Counted from the stretch's first letter, positions 38,424 through 48,842 are shown. The stretch is DNA of 64,000 nucleotides from Pseudomonas sp. NFR16 (GCF_900108875.1 NZ_FNYJ01000003.1:393969-457968); one strand, 5' to 3'. A program made the numbers and translations. The notes: a model not told the origin generated them from the letters alone.

Positions 38424-38847
38424 GCGAACGAAAGCGTGCGGAGGTCAATCGCACGCGCAAGGCTGCATTTGATATTGCGCAAGGCATCGCAGGCTGGTTA
38501 TAGTCGGGCTCGGTGTTGCAATGTCTGGCAACACTGGGTCATCCCTTTGACTCTTTCTCTCAAGAAGCCGACCACGATGCCTGCAACCCGCTCACATGAT
38601 GCGTTCCACGCCACAGCATCTGCTGTCGCTGAACCGTGCGGTTGCCTGCAAGTCGCCTTCCTGACGCGTTATCCCCCACCTTCCCCTGTGAACAGCCCGG
38701 TCGTGTGCGTTGCAGCACCGCCAGGCGTGGTCGTGCTGGGCTGATCGAGCGTCGCGAACGTTCGATCCACGCCTGCAAAACGCCAACAAAACATCCGTGA
38801 ATCCGGCCAGTGCCGGGTCCGATTTTGTCTGAATCACAGGTGAAACC
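38424..38847. other. 424-bp gap with one short inverted repeat
   Basis: No credible gene. A perfect inverted repeat GTGTTGC/GCAACAC with an 8-base loop lies at 38513-38534. The rest must hold the promoter of the DMT exporter; no clear promoter boxes were seen. Confidence 0.4.
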
Positions 38848-39702
38848 ATGTTTGCCAATAAAGCCCTGGCCTCGATGGCCACGACTACCCTGTTCGTCCT
38901 GCTCTGGAGTAGCGGGGCGATCGTCTCCAAGTGGGGATTGACCCACGCTTCGCCTTTCGCATTTCTGTTCTTTCGTTTTCTGCTGGCGCTGATTGCGCTG
39001 GTGGTCCTCATCCCGACGCTGGGCTACAAGCTGCCTGATACCCGGCGCACGCTGGGTTACGCCCTGGCAACCGGTGCCGTGCTGCTGGGGGCTTATCAGA
39101 TCTGCTATCTGCTGGCACTGGACATGAAAGTCGCGCCCGGTGTCATGGCCACCATCATGGGGGTGCAACCGATTCTGACCGCGGTGCTGGTCGAGCGCAG
39201 TCGTTCGGGATCGCGCATGTTCGGCCTGAGTCTGGGCCTGGCCGGGCTGGTGCTGGTCGTTTACCAAGGCATCGGCGATGGCGGATCGCTGGCGGGCATG
39301 CTCTTTGGCGTGCTGGGCATGTTGAGCATGACCGGCGGCTCGATCATGCAGAAGCGGATCACTGACAATCCGCTCGGTACGCTGCCGGTGCAGTATTTTG
39401 CCGGCGCCGTGGTGTGCGCGGTGTTCGTACCGTTCCAGCCTTTTCACTTCGAACACAGCATCGGGTTCTACGTGCCTGTGATCTACATGGGGTTGGTGGT
39501 GTCGGTGTTGGCGACTTTCCTGCTGTATCGGCTGATCGCCCAAGGCAACCTGGTCAACGTCACCAGCCTGTTTTATCTGGTGCCGGCCGTGACGGCGATC
39601 ATGGACTACCTGATCTTCGGCAACCGTCTGGCGCTGTTGAGTATGCTGGGGATGGTGCTGATCGTGGTGGGATTGGTGTTCGTGTTTCGCAAGGTGAAGT
39701 AA
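38848..39702 (+). CDS. EamA/DMT-family exporter
   Basis: 284 residues with ten hydrophobic helices and two EamA repeats (about residues 8-135 and 148-280). N-terminal TTLFVLLWSSGAIVSKWGL and the midpoint MGVQPILTAVLVE are typical of drug/metabolite exporters. Substrate unknown. It converges on the sensor kinase gene. Confidence 0.87.
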   Translation: MFANKALASMATTTLFVLLWSSGAIVSKWGLTHASPFAFLFFRFLLALIALVVLIPTLGYKLPDTRRTLGYALATGAVLLGAYQICYLLALDMKVAPGVMATIMGVQPILTAVLVERSRSGSRMFGLSLGLAGLVLVVYQGIGDGGSLAGMLFGVLGMLSMTGGSIMQKRITDNPLGTLPVQYFAGAVVCAVFVPFQPFHFEHSIGFYVPVIYMGLVVSVLATFLLYRLIAQGNLVNVTSLFYLVPAVTAIMDYLIFGNRLALLSMLGMVLIVVGLVFVFRKVK

Positions 39703-39749
39703 GGCGAGCGTCAGGCCTTCGCGACTGATCGTGCCGAAGGCCTGCGGCG

Positions 39750-42700
39750 CTAGTTCAAACTCACGTGTCGGCTCAGCAATGCCCGCAAAGCCGCGGGTTT
39801 GACCGGTTTGGCCAGGTACTCAAGGCCCGCGGCATGCACCTGAGCGATCAGCTCCGGGCGACCGTCGGCACTGATCAGCACACCGGGCACCGGTTCTCCC
39901 AGTTGGGTGCGCAGCCAGGCCATGAGCTCGGTGCCGGTTTCGCCATGATCGAGGTGGTAATCGACCAGCGCCAGGTGCGGGCGGATGCCGTCGTCGAGCA
40001 GCGTCTGGCACTCCTCACGGTTGCGCGCGGTCCAGACCTGACATCCCCAGCGGCTGAGCAGGCTGTTCATGCCGATCAGAATGCTGTCCTCGTTGTCGAC
40101 GCACAGCACGTGCGTGCCGTTGAGCTCTGCCCGCTTGGGTTCAGCGGCCGGCGGGTGCGGCAACGTCTGCGCGCGGGCCAGCGGTACGCTGACACTGAAC
40201 ACGCTGCCTTTGCCCGGCCATGAGCGCACTTCCAGCGTGTGGCCGAGCACGCGACACAGTCCGTCGGCAATTGCCAGCCCCAGTCCCAGGCCTTTTTCGG
40301 CTCGGGTCTGATGGCTGTCCAGACGCTTGAACTCTTCAAAAATCACCTGCCGTTTGTCTTCCGGAATGCCCGGACCGCGATCCCAGACTTCCAGACTCAA
40401 CTGATCGCCTTTTCGCCGCACGCCCAGCAAAATCGGGCCTTTGGCATAACGAAAGGCGTTGGTGAGGAAGTTCTGCAGCACCCGGCGCAACAGTTTCGCG
40501 TCGCTGGCGACACGCAGGCGGCTGCCCCGCACGCGAAAACTCAGGCCCTGTTCCTGTGCCAGCGCCTTGAATTCCGCACCCAGGGTGTCGAACAGGTTAT
40601 TGAGCGCAAACGGCGTGATGGTCGGGGTGAACTTGCCGTTCTCCAGACGCGAAATATCCAGCAGGTCGCTGATCAGGTCCTCGGCCGAGCGCAGCGAGCT
40701 GTCCAGATGCTGAATCAGCGTGCGCGCCTCGTCAGGCACATTGTCATCGGTGTGCAGCAGGGCGGCCGAAAACAGCCGCGCGGCGTTCATCGGTTGCATG
40801 AGGTCGTGGCTGACAGCGGCCAGGAATCGCGTCTTCGACTGGTTCGCCGCTTCGGCATGGGCCTTGGCTTCGGTGAGCGCCAGGTTCAACTGCGACAGCT
40901 CGCGGGTGCGTTCGGCAACCCGTTGCTCCAGGCTTTCGTTGACGCCTTTGAGGGCCTGCTCGGCTTCGCGAAACGCCGTGATGTCGGTGAAGCTCATGAC
41001 GAAACCGCCGCCGGGCATCGGGTTGCCGATCAGCTCGATCACCCGGCCATTGGGAAACAGGCGTTCGGAGGTGTGCGCGCGGCCCTGGCGCATCCAGTGC
41101 AGGCGTCGGGCCACATGCACTTCCGCCTCACCCGGGCCGAGCAGCCCGCGTTCGGCGTTGTAGCGAATGATGTCGGCAATGGGCCGGCCGACGCTGATCA
41201 GCCCTTCGGGATAATTGAACAGCTCCAGATAGCGGTCGTTCCACGCCACCAGCCGCAAGGACTGGTCGACGACGCTGATGCCCTGGGTAATGTTCTCGAT
41301 GGCGCCCTGCAGCAAGGCGCGGTTGAACTGCAGCACCTCGGACGCTTCGTCGGCAATGCGCACAACGTCTTCGAGTTGCATGTCGCGACCCTCGATCGCG
41401 GCTTTCACCACCGCCCGGGTCGACGAAGTGCCGAGCACGCCTGCCAGCAGCCGCTCGGTGTGGGCGATCCAGTCGCCATTGGCGTTCTGGTTGGGGTTGA
41501 AGCCTTTGCCCTGGCGATAGGCGAAACGAATGAAGCTCTGCTGCGCGCGTTCTTCACCGACGAAACGCGCCGACAGTTTGAGCAGATCCTCGATCTGTAC
41601 GGCCAGCAACGAACGGTTGTTGGGCCGGGCCTGCAGCTCCTGGCCGATGAAGCGGCCCGCTTGCCAATGCTCTGAAACCCGCGTGCGCGACAGCAGCGAC
41701 ACCCAGACGAACAGCGCGAAGTTACCCACCATCGACAGCACCACGCCCTGCGTCAGCGGGCTGATCGGCAGGTTCAGCGGGTTACTGTGCAACCAGGCCA
41801 GCAGCGGGAAACTGCTCAATGACCAGCCCATGCTGTGCGCGGCCAGCGGCAACACCAGGGCGTAGAACCAGATGAAGACGCCAGCGGCCAGCCCTGCAAA
41901 CACGCCCCGGCGGTTGGCGGGCTTCCAGTACAGCGCGCCGATCATGGCCGGCATCAACTGGGTGATCGCGGCAAAGGCAATCTGGCCGATGGTGGCAAGG
42001 CTTGCGGTCGATCCCAGCAGGCGATAACTGACATAGGCCAGCAGCAGAATCGCGACGATGCTGACCCGGCGCACTGAGAGCATCCAGTAGCGGAAGACTT
42101 CGAAGGGGCGCTCGGCAGTCTTGCGCCGCAGCAGCCACGGCAGCAGCATGTCGTTGGATACCATGGTCGACAAGGCCACGCTCGCCACGATGACCATCCC
42201 GGTTGCCGCTGACGCTCCGCCAATGAACGCCAGCATCGCCAGAGCAGGGTGCGCGTGCGCCAGTGGCACGCTGATCACAAACGAGTCGGGCAGGACGGAA
42301 GCCGGCAGAAGCATCTGCCCGGCCAGCGCGATCGGCACCACGAACACCGCCGCCAGCAGCAGATAAGCGGGGAATACCCATTTGGCCAGGCGCAAGTCTT
42401 GGGGCTCGATGTTTTCCACGACCGTGACGTGAAACTGTCGGGGCAGGCAGACGATCGCCATCATCGCCACGCCGGTCTGCACGACCATCGAAGGCCAGTT
42501 GACCGTTTCTTTCCAGTACTCCTCAAGACGAGGCGCGAGCATGGCCTGACTGAACAGGTCATCGACGCCGTCGTACAGGCCGAACGTGACGAAGGCGCCG
42601 ACCGCCATGAAGGCGAACAGCTTGACCAGGGATTCGAACGCAATCGCCAGGACCATGCCGCGATGGTGCTCGGTGGCGTCGAGGTTGCGCGTGCCGAAGA

Positions 42701-43223
42701 CGATGGTGAACAACGCCAGCACCAGCGAGACGATCAGCGCGGTGTCCTGAGCGCGGGTGCCCGCAGCGTCGGCGCCAGCACCGATGAGGATATTCACCCC
42801 CAGGACGATGCCTTTGAGTTGCAACGCGATGTAGGGCAGCACGCCGATCAGGCAGATCAGGGCGACGACGACGGCCAGGGATTGCGACTTGCCGTAGCGG
42901 GCGGCGATGAAGTCGGCGATGGAGGTGATGTTTTCCTGCTTGCTGATCAGCACCATCTTCTGCAGCACCCAGGGCGCCAGCAGCAGCAACAGGATCGGCC
43001 CCAGATAGATCGGCAGGAACGACCACAGCTGTTCGGCGGCCTGCCCCACAGAGCCGAAGAACGTCCAGCTGGTGCAATAGACCGCCAGCGAAAGGCTGTA
43101 AACCCAGGCCCGCAAACGAGGCGGCAGCGGTGCGCGCCGACGATCGCCGTAGAAGGCGATGGCGAACATGATGGCCATATAGGCCAGAGCGACGGCAGCG
43201 ATCAGTCCGCTGGACAGCGACAT
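39750..43223 (-). CDS. Transporter-like hybrid sensor histidine kinase/response regulator
   Basis: 1157 residues. Residues 1 to about 480 form a sodium:solute symporter (SLC5)-type membrane domain (QENITSIADFIAARYGK segment). A PAS domain follows near 650-750 (GISVVDQSLRLVAWNDRYL), then a short coiled coil. The HisKA box FLAAVSHDLMQPMNAA has the phospho-acceptor at H806. The ATPase domain has GLGLGLAIADGLCRVLGH, and a C-terminal receiver domain has VDYHLD. The layout resembles CbrA but with an added receiver domain, as in the PA3271 type. The solute sensed is unknown, and no cognate regulator lies nearby. Confidence 0.9.
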   Translation of the reverse strand: MSLSSGLIAAVALAYMAIMFAIAFYGDRRRAPLPPRLRAWVYSLSLAVYCTSWTFFGSVGQAAEQLWSFLPIYLGPILLLLLAPWVLQKMVLISKQENITSIADFIAARYGKSQSLAVVVALICLIGVLPYIALQLKGIVLGVNILIGAGADAAGTRAQDTALIVSLVLALFTIVFGTRNLDATEHHRGMVLAIAFESLVKLFAFMAVGAFVTFGLYDGVDDLFSQAMLAPRLEEYWKETVNWPSMVVQTGVAMMAIVCLPRQFHVTVVENIEPQDLRLAKWVFPAYLLLAAVFVVPIALAGQMLLPASVLPDSFVISVPLAHAHPALAMLAFIGGASAATGMVIVASVALSTMVSNDMLLPWLLRRKTAERPFEVFRYWMLSVRRVSIVAILLLAYVSYRLLGSTASLATIGQIAFAAITQLMPAMIGALYWKPANRRGVFAGLAAGVFIWFYALVLPLAAHSMGWSLSSFPLLAWLHSNPLNLPISPLTQGVVLSMVGNFALFVWVSLLSRTRVSEHWQAGRFIGQELQARPNNRSLLAVQIEDLLKLSARFVGEERAQQSFIRFAYRQGKGFNPNQNANGDWIAHTERLLAGVLGTSSTRAVVKAAIEGRDMQLEDVVRIADEASEVLQFNRALLQGAIENITQGISVVDQSLRLVAWNDRYLELFNYPEGLISVGRPIADIIRYNAERGLLGPGEAEVHVARRLHWMRQGRAHTSERLFPNGRVIELIGNPMPGGGFVMSFTDITAFREAEQALKGVNESLEQRVAERTRELSQLNLALTEAKAHAEAANQSKTRFLAAVSHDLMQPMNAARLFSAALLHTDDNVPDEARTLIQHLDSSLRSAEDLISDLLDISRLENGKFTPTITPFALNNLFDTLGAEFKALAQEQGLSFRVRGSRLRVASDAKLLRRVLQNFLTNAFRYAKGPILLGVRRKGDQLSLEVWDRGPGIPEDKRQVIFEEFKRLDSHQTRAEKGLGLGLAIADGLCRVLGHTLEVRSWPGKGSVFSVSVPLARAQTLPHPPAAEPKRAELNGTHVLCVDNEDSILIGMNSLLSRWGCQVWTARNREECQTLLDDGIRPHLALVDYHLDHGETGTELMAWLRTQLGEPVPGVLISADGRPELIAQVHAAGLEYLAKPVKPAALRALLSRHVSLN

Positions 43224-43494
43224 GGGAACTCCAGATTCATGCGGTATCGATTTCAACTGCGATCCATTGCAGGTGGGACAGTCTCGCATGCCGGGTGACG
43301 TTCGTCTGTCTCGACCAAGGTCTGAGCGGTGGTGCAGGTCCTCCGGCGTGCACGATCACTGCAGGAGCGTGCTTGCCCGCGGAAGGGAATCGCATATCTG
43401 CGAAATCTATGAGGTATAGAGAAATTACCCGCTTAATCGATATCAGGACGCGCCGTAACATGGACACCACCTCACACGGGGACCGGAGCGCACC
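43224..43494. promoter_or_regulatory. Divergent region between sensor kinase and SLAC1-type gene
   Basis: 271 bp with a single REP-like element (GCAGGAGCGTGCTTGCCCGCGG near 43362-43383). Promoters for both genes must lie here but were not resolved. Confidence 0.5.
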
Positions 43495-44640
43495 ATGAAT
43501 CACATCCTCTCTCTGCCACGCAGACCCTTCAGCCAACTGACTCACCCACGGGAAGTCATCCGCCAGTTCACGCCGAACTGGTTCGCCGCCACGATGGGCA
43601 CCGGCATCCTGTCCACTGTGCTGACTCAGTTGCCGATAAACATCGCCGGCGTCTTTCAGCTGGCCGAAGCGCTGTGGTTCTTGAATATCGGCTTGTTTCT
43701 GACCTTCAGCTTTTTGTATGCCGCTCGCTGGGTTCTATTCTTCCATGAAGCGCGGCGGGTGTTCGGCCACTCCACGGTGTCGATGTTCTTCGGCACGATT
43801 CCGATGGGCATGGCGACCCTGATCAACGGTCTGCTCCTCTTCGGGCAGGCGCGCTGGGGCGCTGCGGTCTTGCCGCTCGCCGAAGCGCTGTGGTGGCTGG
43901 ACGTTGCGATGTCGCTGGCCTGCGGCGTGCTGATTCCATTCATGATGTTCACGCGGCAGGAGCATCGCATCGATCAGATGACCGCCGTGTGGTTGTTGCC
44001 GGTCGTGGCCGCCGAAGTCGCGGCGGTCAGTGGCGGCTTGCTCGCCGCGCGTCTGCCCGATGCGCACAGCCAGTTCAACGTGCTCATTACCAGCTACGTG
44101 CTCTGGGCGCTTTCGGTGCCGGTGGCTTTCAGCATTCTGACCATTTTGCTGCTGCGCATGGCGCTGCATAAATTGCCGCACGAAAGCATGGCGGCATCGA
44201 GCTGGCTGGCGCTGGGGCCGATCAGCACGGGCGCGCTGGGTCTGATGGTGCTGGGCGCCGACGCACCGACCGTGTTTGCGGCCCATGGTCTGCAAGGCGT
44301 GGGCGAGATCGCCTTTGGACTGGGTCTGATCGCCGGCGTTCTGCTCTGGGGCGTGGGCGTGTGGTGGCTGTTGATGGCGCTGTTGATCACCGCGCGGTAT
44401 CTGCGCAACGGCATGCCCTTCAACCTCGGCTGGTGGGGGTTCACCTTTCCGTTGGGCGTCTTCGCCCTGACCACCCTCAAGCTGGGCGCGGTGCTGAACC
44501 TGGCATTCTTTTCGACCCTCGGTAGCCTGCTTGCCGTCGCCCTGACCGTACTCTGGCTGGCGATCATGAAGCGCACGCTGATCGGTGCCTACACCGGCGA
44601 ACTGTTCGTGTCACCGTGCATTGCCGGGTTAAAGCGCTGA
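43495..44640 (+). CDS. SLAC1/TehA-family anion channel or dicarboxylate transporter
   Basis: 381 residues with about ten helices of the TehA/SLAC1 (TDT) family. Marks: PNWFAATMGTGILSTVL at residue 27 and repeated hydrophobic segments. Family members pass small anions, C4-dicarboxylates or sulfite, or give tellurite resistance. The substrate is not set by sequence. It is divergent from the sensor kinase, which may regulate it (inference). Confidence 0.85.
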   Translation: MNHILSLPRRPFSQLTHPREVIRQFTPNWFAATMGTGILSTVLTQLPINIAGVFQLAEALWFLNIGLFLTFSFLYAARWVLFFHEARRVFGHSTVSMFFGTIPMGMATLINGLLLFGQARWGAAVLPLAEALWWLDVAMSLACGVLIPFMMFTRQEHRIDQMTAVWLLPVVAAEVAAVSGGLLAARLPDAHSQFNVLITSYVLWALSVPVAFSILTILLLRMALHKLPHESMAASSWLALGPISTGALGLMVLGADAPTVFAAHGLQGVGEIAFGLGLIAGVLLWGVGVWWLLMALLITARYLRNGMPFNLGWWGFTFPLGVFALTTLKLGAVLNLAFFSTLGSLLAVALTVLWLAIMKRTLIGAYTGELFVSPCIAGLKR

Positions 44641-44794
44641 TACGGTCTCAGGGCGCGCACGATCCCAGTGTGGCCCGAGTCTGCTGGCGAAGAGGTCTGT
44701 ACATTCACCCCTGCAACGTCTTCAATGTGGCTCGGACAGGAATCCCGCCTTCCAATCCCAAAGCCGAACCCGGCGTCATTCAGGACGAAGTTTG

Positions 44795-46666
44795 ATGAGT
44801 CAGTCGCAATTCAGTCTGTTGGGCAAACGGCGTTTCCTGCCGTTTTTCGTGACGCAGTCGCTGGGCGCATTCAACGACAACATCTTCAAGCAATCGCTGA
44901 TTCTTGCCATTCTCTACAAGCTCAACGTCGACGGCGATCGCTCGATTTACGTCAACCTGTGCGCATTGCTGTTCATTCTGCCGTTCTTCCTGTTTTCTGC
45001 ACTGGCCGGCCAGTTCGGCGAGAAATACCCCAAGGACCGACTGATCCGTCTGATCAAGCTGCTCGAAATCGCCATCATGGTCGTCGGCGCCGTCGGCTTT
45101 CTCTACGATCATCTGTCACTGATGCTGGCTGCGCTGTTCGCCATGGGCACGCACTCGGCGCTGTTCGGCCCCGTGAAATACTCGATCCTGCCGCAGCACC
45201 TGCACGAAAACGAACTGGTGGGCGGCAACGGCCTCGTCGAGATGGGCACGTTCCTGGCGATCCTCGCGGGCACCATCAGCGCCGGCATCATGATGTCGGC
45301 CAGCAGCTATGCGCCAATCGTCTCTACCGCGATGGTGCTGGTTGCCTGCCTGGGTTACCTGGCCAGCCGCGCGATACCGTTCGCAGCCGCCGCGTCCCCC
45401 GAAATGCGCCTGAACTGGAACATCTTCAGCGAATCCTGGGCCACCCTCAAACTCGGGCTGGGGCAGACCAAAGCCGTCTCACGCTCCATCGTCGGCAACT
45501 CCTGGTTCTGGTTCGTCGGCGCGATCTATCTGACGCAGATTCCGGCCTACGCCAAGGAGTTTCTGTACGGCGATGAAACCGTCGTCACGTTGATTCTGAC
45601 TGTGTTCTCCATCGGTATCGCCGCAGGATCCATGCTGTGTGAGCGCCTGTCGGGGCGCAAGGTGGAGATCGGTCTGGTGCCGTTCGGCTCGATGGGGCTG
45701 ACGGTTTTCGGCCTGTTGCTGTGGTGGCATTCGGGCGATTTTCCGCAAAATGTCCAGGCCAACAACTGGCTGGCCATTCTCGGTTACGCTCAGGCCTGGT
45801 GGGTGTTGCTGGACATTCTGGGCATCGGCATCTTCGGCGGTTTCTACATCGTTCCGCTGTACGCACTGATTCAGTCGCGCACCCCGGAGAAGGAGCGCTC
45901 ACGCGTCATTGCCTCCAACAACATCCTCAACGCGCTGTTCATGGTGGTGTCGGCCATCGTTTCGATCATCTTCCTCAGCGTGGTGAAGCTGTCGATCCCG
46001 CAGCTGTTTCTCGTCGTCTCGCTGATGAACATCGCGGTCAACACGTACATCTTCAAGATCGTTCCGGAATTCACCATGCGTTTCATGATCTGGCTGCTCA
46101 GCCATTCGATGTACCGCGTGGAGCACAAGGACCTCGAGCGGATTCCCGACGAGGGCGCGGCGCTGCTGGTCTGCAACCACGTCTCGTTCGTCGACGCGCT
46201 GCTGATCGCAGGCTCGGTACGCCGCCCGATCCGCTTCGTCATGTACTACAAAATCTTCAACCTGCCGGTGCTCAACTTCATCTTCCGCACCGCAGGCGCC
46301 ATCCCCATCGCCGGACGCAGCGAGGACCCGATCATCTACGACCAGGCGTTCAAACGCATTGCCGGCTACCTCAAGGAAGGCGAACTGGTGTGCATCTTCC
46401 CTGAAGGCAAACTGACCACAACGGGCGAAATCGACGAATTCAAAAGCGGCATGACCCGCGTGCTGGAAGAGACCGACGTGCCGGTCATCCCGCTTGCATT
46501 GCAAGGCTTGTGGGGCAGCTTCTTCAGCCGTGACCCAAACAAAGGCGTGTTTCGCAGACTCTGGTCACGCGTCACCCTGGTGGCCGGACCGGCCCTGACC
46601 GGCGAAGAGTCGCAACCGGCGCTGGTGCGCGAGCGCGTGGCGGCACTCAGAGGCACCGTGCGCTAA
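44795..46666 (+). CDS. MFS transporter fused to 1-acylglycerol-3-phosphate acyltransferase
   Basis: 623 residues. The N-terminal two thirds (about 1-415) form an LplT-like MFS transporter (VTQSLGAFNDNIFKQSL near residue 20). The C-terminal third is a PlsC-type acyltransferase with the HX4D box CNHVSFVDALL near 457 and FPEGKLTTTGE near 530. Such fusions flip and reacylate lysophospholipids at the inner membrane, like the LplT/Aas pair. There is no acyl-ACP synthetase domain here, unlike the full Aas. ATG 44795 is used; a TTG at 44792 would add one residue. Confidence 0.88.
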   Translation: MSQSQFSLLGKRRFLPFFVTQSLGAFNDNIFKQSLILAILYKLNVDGDRSIYVNLCALLFILPFFLFSALAGQFGEKYPKDRLIRLIKLLEIAIMVVGAVGFLYDHLSLMLAALFAMGTHSALFGPVKYSILPQHLHENELVGGNGLVEMGTFLAILAGTISAGIMMSASSYAPIVSTAMVLVACLGYLASRAIPFAAAASPEMRLNWNIFSESWATLKLGLGQTKAVSRSIVGNSWFWFVGAIYLTQIPAYAKEFLYGDETVVTLILTVFSIGIAAGSMLCERLSGRKVEIGLVPFGSMGLTVFGLLLWWHSGDFPQNVQANNWLAILGYAQAWWVLLDILGIGIFGGFYIVPLYALIQSRTPEKERSRVIASNNILNALFMVVSAIVSIIFLSVVKLSIPQLFLVVSLMNIAVNTYIFKIVPEFTMRFMIWLLSHSMYRVEHKDLERIPDEGAALLVCNHVSFVDALLIAGSVRRPIRFVMYYKIFNLPVLNFIFRTAGAIPIAGRSEDPIIYDQAFKRIAGYLKEGELVCIFPEGKLTTTGEIDEFKSGMTRVLEETDVPVIPLALQGLWGSFFSRDPNKGVFRRLWSRVTLVAGPALTGEESQPALVRERVAALRGTVR

Positions 46667-46832
46667 GCGCTGACATGTCTTGAATAGTCTGCGAGCGGAC
46701 ATGCTCGAGGCAGCGGGGCAGGGCGATGGTCACTGATCGCCTGACCCGGCGTCGTGCGAATGAATCAGGTGGGTAAGAAGCAGTCCCGCGCTTGGCCCAC
46801 CATCATCACGATGCAACTTACTGCCCTGTACG

Positions 46833-47798
46833 TTAATGCGCAGCAGGCTTTTGCTGCGCTGGATGCTCTTCATCCGGAGCCATCTTCCGGAAATACGTCG
46901 AGAGCAACGCGCCCGAGATGTTGTGCCATACGCTGAACAACGCGCTGGGCACGGCGGCGAGCGGGGAGAAGTGCGCGCTGGCGAGGGCCGCGCCAAGGCC
47001 GGAGTTCTGCATGCCGACTTCCAGTGACAGCGACTTGCGTTGGGCCAGTGGAAGCTTGAACAGCTTGCCGGTGAAGTAGCCCAGCAGGAAACCGAAGCTG
47101 TTGTGCAGAATGACCACGGCCATGATCAGCAGGCCCGATTCCGCGATCCTGGACTGGCTGGCGGCTACCACGGCGCAGACGATCATCACGATGCTCACCA
47201 CCGAAATCAGCGGCAGCACGTCGACCGCGAATTGCACGCGCGTGCCGAGCAGGCGTTGAGCGATCACGCCCAGCACGATCGGCAGCATCACCAATTGCAG
47301 GATCGACCAGAACATTTCCATGAACGAGACCGGCAGCCACGCCGAGGCCAGCAGCCAGATCAACGCCGGCGTCAGCAGCGGCGCAAGCAGGGTGGTGACG
47401 GCCGCGATGGCGACCGACAGGGCCAGATCGCCTTTCGCCAGCCACGTCATGACGTTGGATGACGTGCCGCTCGGGCAGCAACCGACCAGAATGACGCCGA
47501 CAGCGATCTCTGCGGGCAGATGAAACACCTGGCACAGCAGCCAGGCGACGCCCGGCATGATCACGAAATGGGCCACCACGCCCAGCGCCACGCGCCACGG
47601 ATGACGCACGACTTCCGAGAAATCGTCGAGCTTGAGGGTCAGGCCCATGCCGAACATGACCAGCCCCAGCAGCGGCACGATCAGGGTTTTCAGACTGATG
47701 AACCAGGCCGGGAACAGGAACGCCAGCACGGCGAACAGCAGCACCCAGTACGCGAAGGTATTACCGACAAAACGACTCAACGCAGCCAGGGCACGCAT
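46833..47798 (-). CDS. BASS-family (bile acid:sodium symporter type) transporter
   Basis: 321 residues with about nine to ten helices. The family motif GCCPSGTSSNVMTWLAKGDLALSVA near residue 105 and the FLLGYFTGKLFKLPLAQRKS segment are clear. AAAAGGAG lies upstream of ATG 47798. Substrates of bacterial members include pantothenate precursors and other organic anions; this one is unknown. Confidence 0.88.
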   Translation of the reverse strand: MRALAALSRFVGNTFAYWVLLFAVLAFLFPAWFISLKTLIVPLLGLVMFGMGLTLKLDDFSEVVRHPWRVALGVVAHFVIMPGVAWLLCQVFHLPAEIAVGVILVGCCPSGTSSNVMTWLAKGDLALSVAIAAVTTLLAPLLTPALIWLLASAWLPVSFMEMFWSILQLVMLPIVLGVIAQRLLGTRVQFAVDVLPLISVVSIVMIVCAVVAASQSRIAESGLLIMAVVILHNSFGFLLGYFTGKLFKLPLAQRKSLSLEVGMQNSGLGAALASAHFSPLAAVPSALFSVWHNISGALLSTYFRKMAPDEEHPAQQKPAAH

Positions 47799-47832
47799 GG
47801 CTCGCTCCTTTTATTATGGGTTTCACGATTGC

Positions 47833-47892
47833 AGGAGCGCGCCTGGTCCGGGCCGCATTCGTCCAAATGCGGCCCAGACCAGGCGCGCTCCT
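47833..47892. repeat. Long inverted repeat upstream of the BASS transporter
   Basis: Arms of about 26 bp, AGGAGCGCGCCTGGTC near the left end and GACCAGGCGCGCTCCT near the right, enclose eight bases. One mismatch was seen in the arms. It lies between the BASS gene start and the rdgC stop and can end the rdgC transcript or act as a REP pair. Confidence 0.75.
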
Positions 47893-47921
47893 ACAGGAAC
47901 AACGCGAGTCCGAACGCTGGG

Positions 47922-48842
47922 TCAGATCCCTTGCGGAATCTCTTCACCACCCAAGGCTTCGAACAACTCCGGCAGGAACTCGCCGAAGGTCAGCATCATC
48001 AGGGTAAAGCTGGCGTCCAGCTGGCCCAGCGCATCATCGCCGCCATCCTGTTCGGCCTGATCCTGCAGCAGGTCCTCGAATTTCAGGCGCTTGACGCTGA
48101 GTTTGTCGTCCAGCACGAAGGACAGCTTGTCCTGCCAGGCCAGCGACAGTTGCGTGACGACCTTGCCCGTGCTCAGGTGCAGCTGGATTTCGTCGCTGGT
48201 CAGGTCCTGACGCTTGCACTTCACAATGCCACCGTCTTCGTGGGTGTCGCGCAGTTCGCACTCGTCCAGCACGAAGAAGTTCTCGGCGGTCTGGCCGGTC
48301 TTGACCCATTCGGTCATCACGGCGGTCGGCGCGGTTTTCACGGTGACCGGACGCACCGGCAGCGAACCGACCACTTCACGCAGGGTCGACAGCAGGTCTT
48401 CGGCACGCTTGGGGCTGGAGGCGTTGACCAGAATCACGCCTTGCTTGGGCGCGACGGCGGCGAAAGTCATGGAACGACGAATGAAGGCGCGCGGCAGGAA
48501 CGCCTGGATGATTTCATCCTTGAGCTGATCGCGTTCCTTCTTGTAGACCTTGCGCATTTGCTCGGTCTCGATCTCTTCGACTTTCTCCTTGAGTGCATCG
48601 TTGACGACGCTGCCCGGCAGAATGCGTTCTTCCTTGCGCGCTGCGATCAGCATGAAATCGCCGCTGACATGCACCAGCGGCGCGTCTTCGCCCTTGCCGA
48701 ACGGGGCAATAAAACCGTAAGTGGTCAACTCCTGGCTGGCACAAGCACGTGCAGGCTTGGTCGCCAATGCGGTTTCCAGCGCCTCGGCGTCAAATGGCAG
48801 GTCCTGGGTCAGGCGATAGACAAGCAGGTTTTTGAACCACAT
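47922..48842 (-). CDS. rdgC: Recombination-associated protein RdgC
   Basis: 306-residue DNA-binding protein that forms a ring around double-stranded DNA and restrains RecA. N-terminus [18 protein letters not shown] is the family start, and GFIAPFG and [18 protein letters not shown] are conserved. The start is ATG 48842 because AAAGGAGAG lies upstream; an in-frame extension to 48866 is not needed. Confidence 0.94.
   Translation of the reverse strand: MWFKNLLVYRLTQDLPFDAEALETALATKPARACASQELTTYGFIAPFGKGEDAPLVHVSGDFMLIAARKEERILPGSVVNDALKEKVEEIETEQMRKVYKKERDQLKDEIIQAFLPRAFIRRSMTFAAVAPKQGVILVNASSPKRAEDLLSTLREVVGSLPVRPVTVKTAPTAVMTEWVKTGQTAENFFVLDECELRDTHEDGGIVKCKRQDLTSDEIQLHLSTGKVVTQLSLAWQDKLSFVLDDKLSVKRLKFEDLLQDQAEQDGGDDALGQLDASFTLMMLTFGEFLPELFEALGGEEIPQGI

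Noticed and set aside
38436..38744. 102-codon plus-strand frame after oprD
   Set aside because: No ribosome-binding site, no domain, and it starts only 12 bp past the oprD stop with odd composition.
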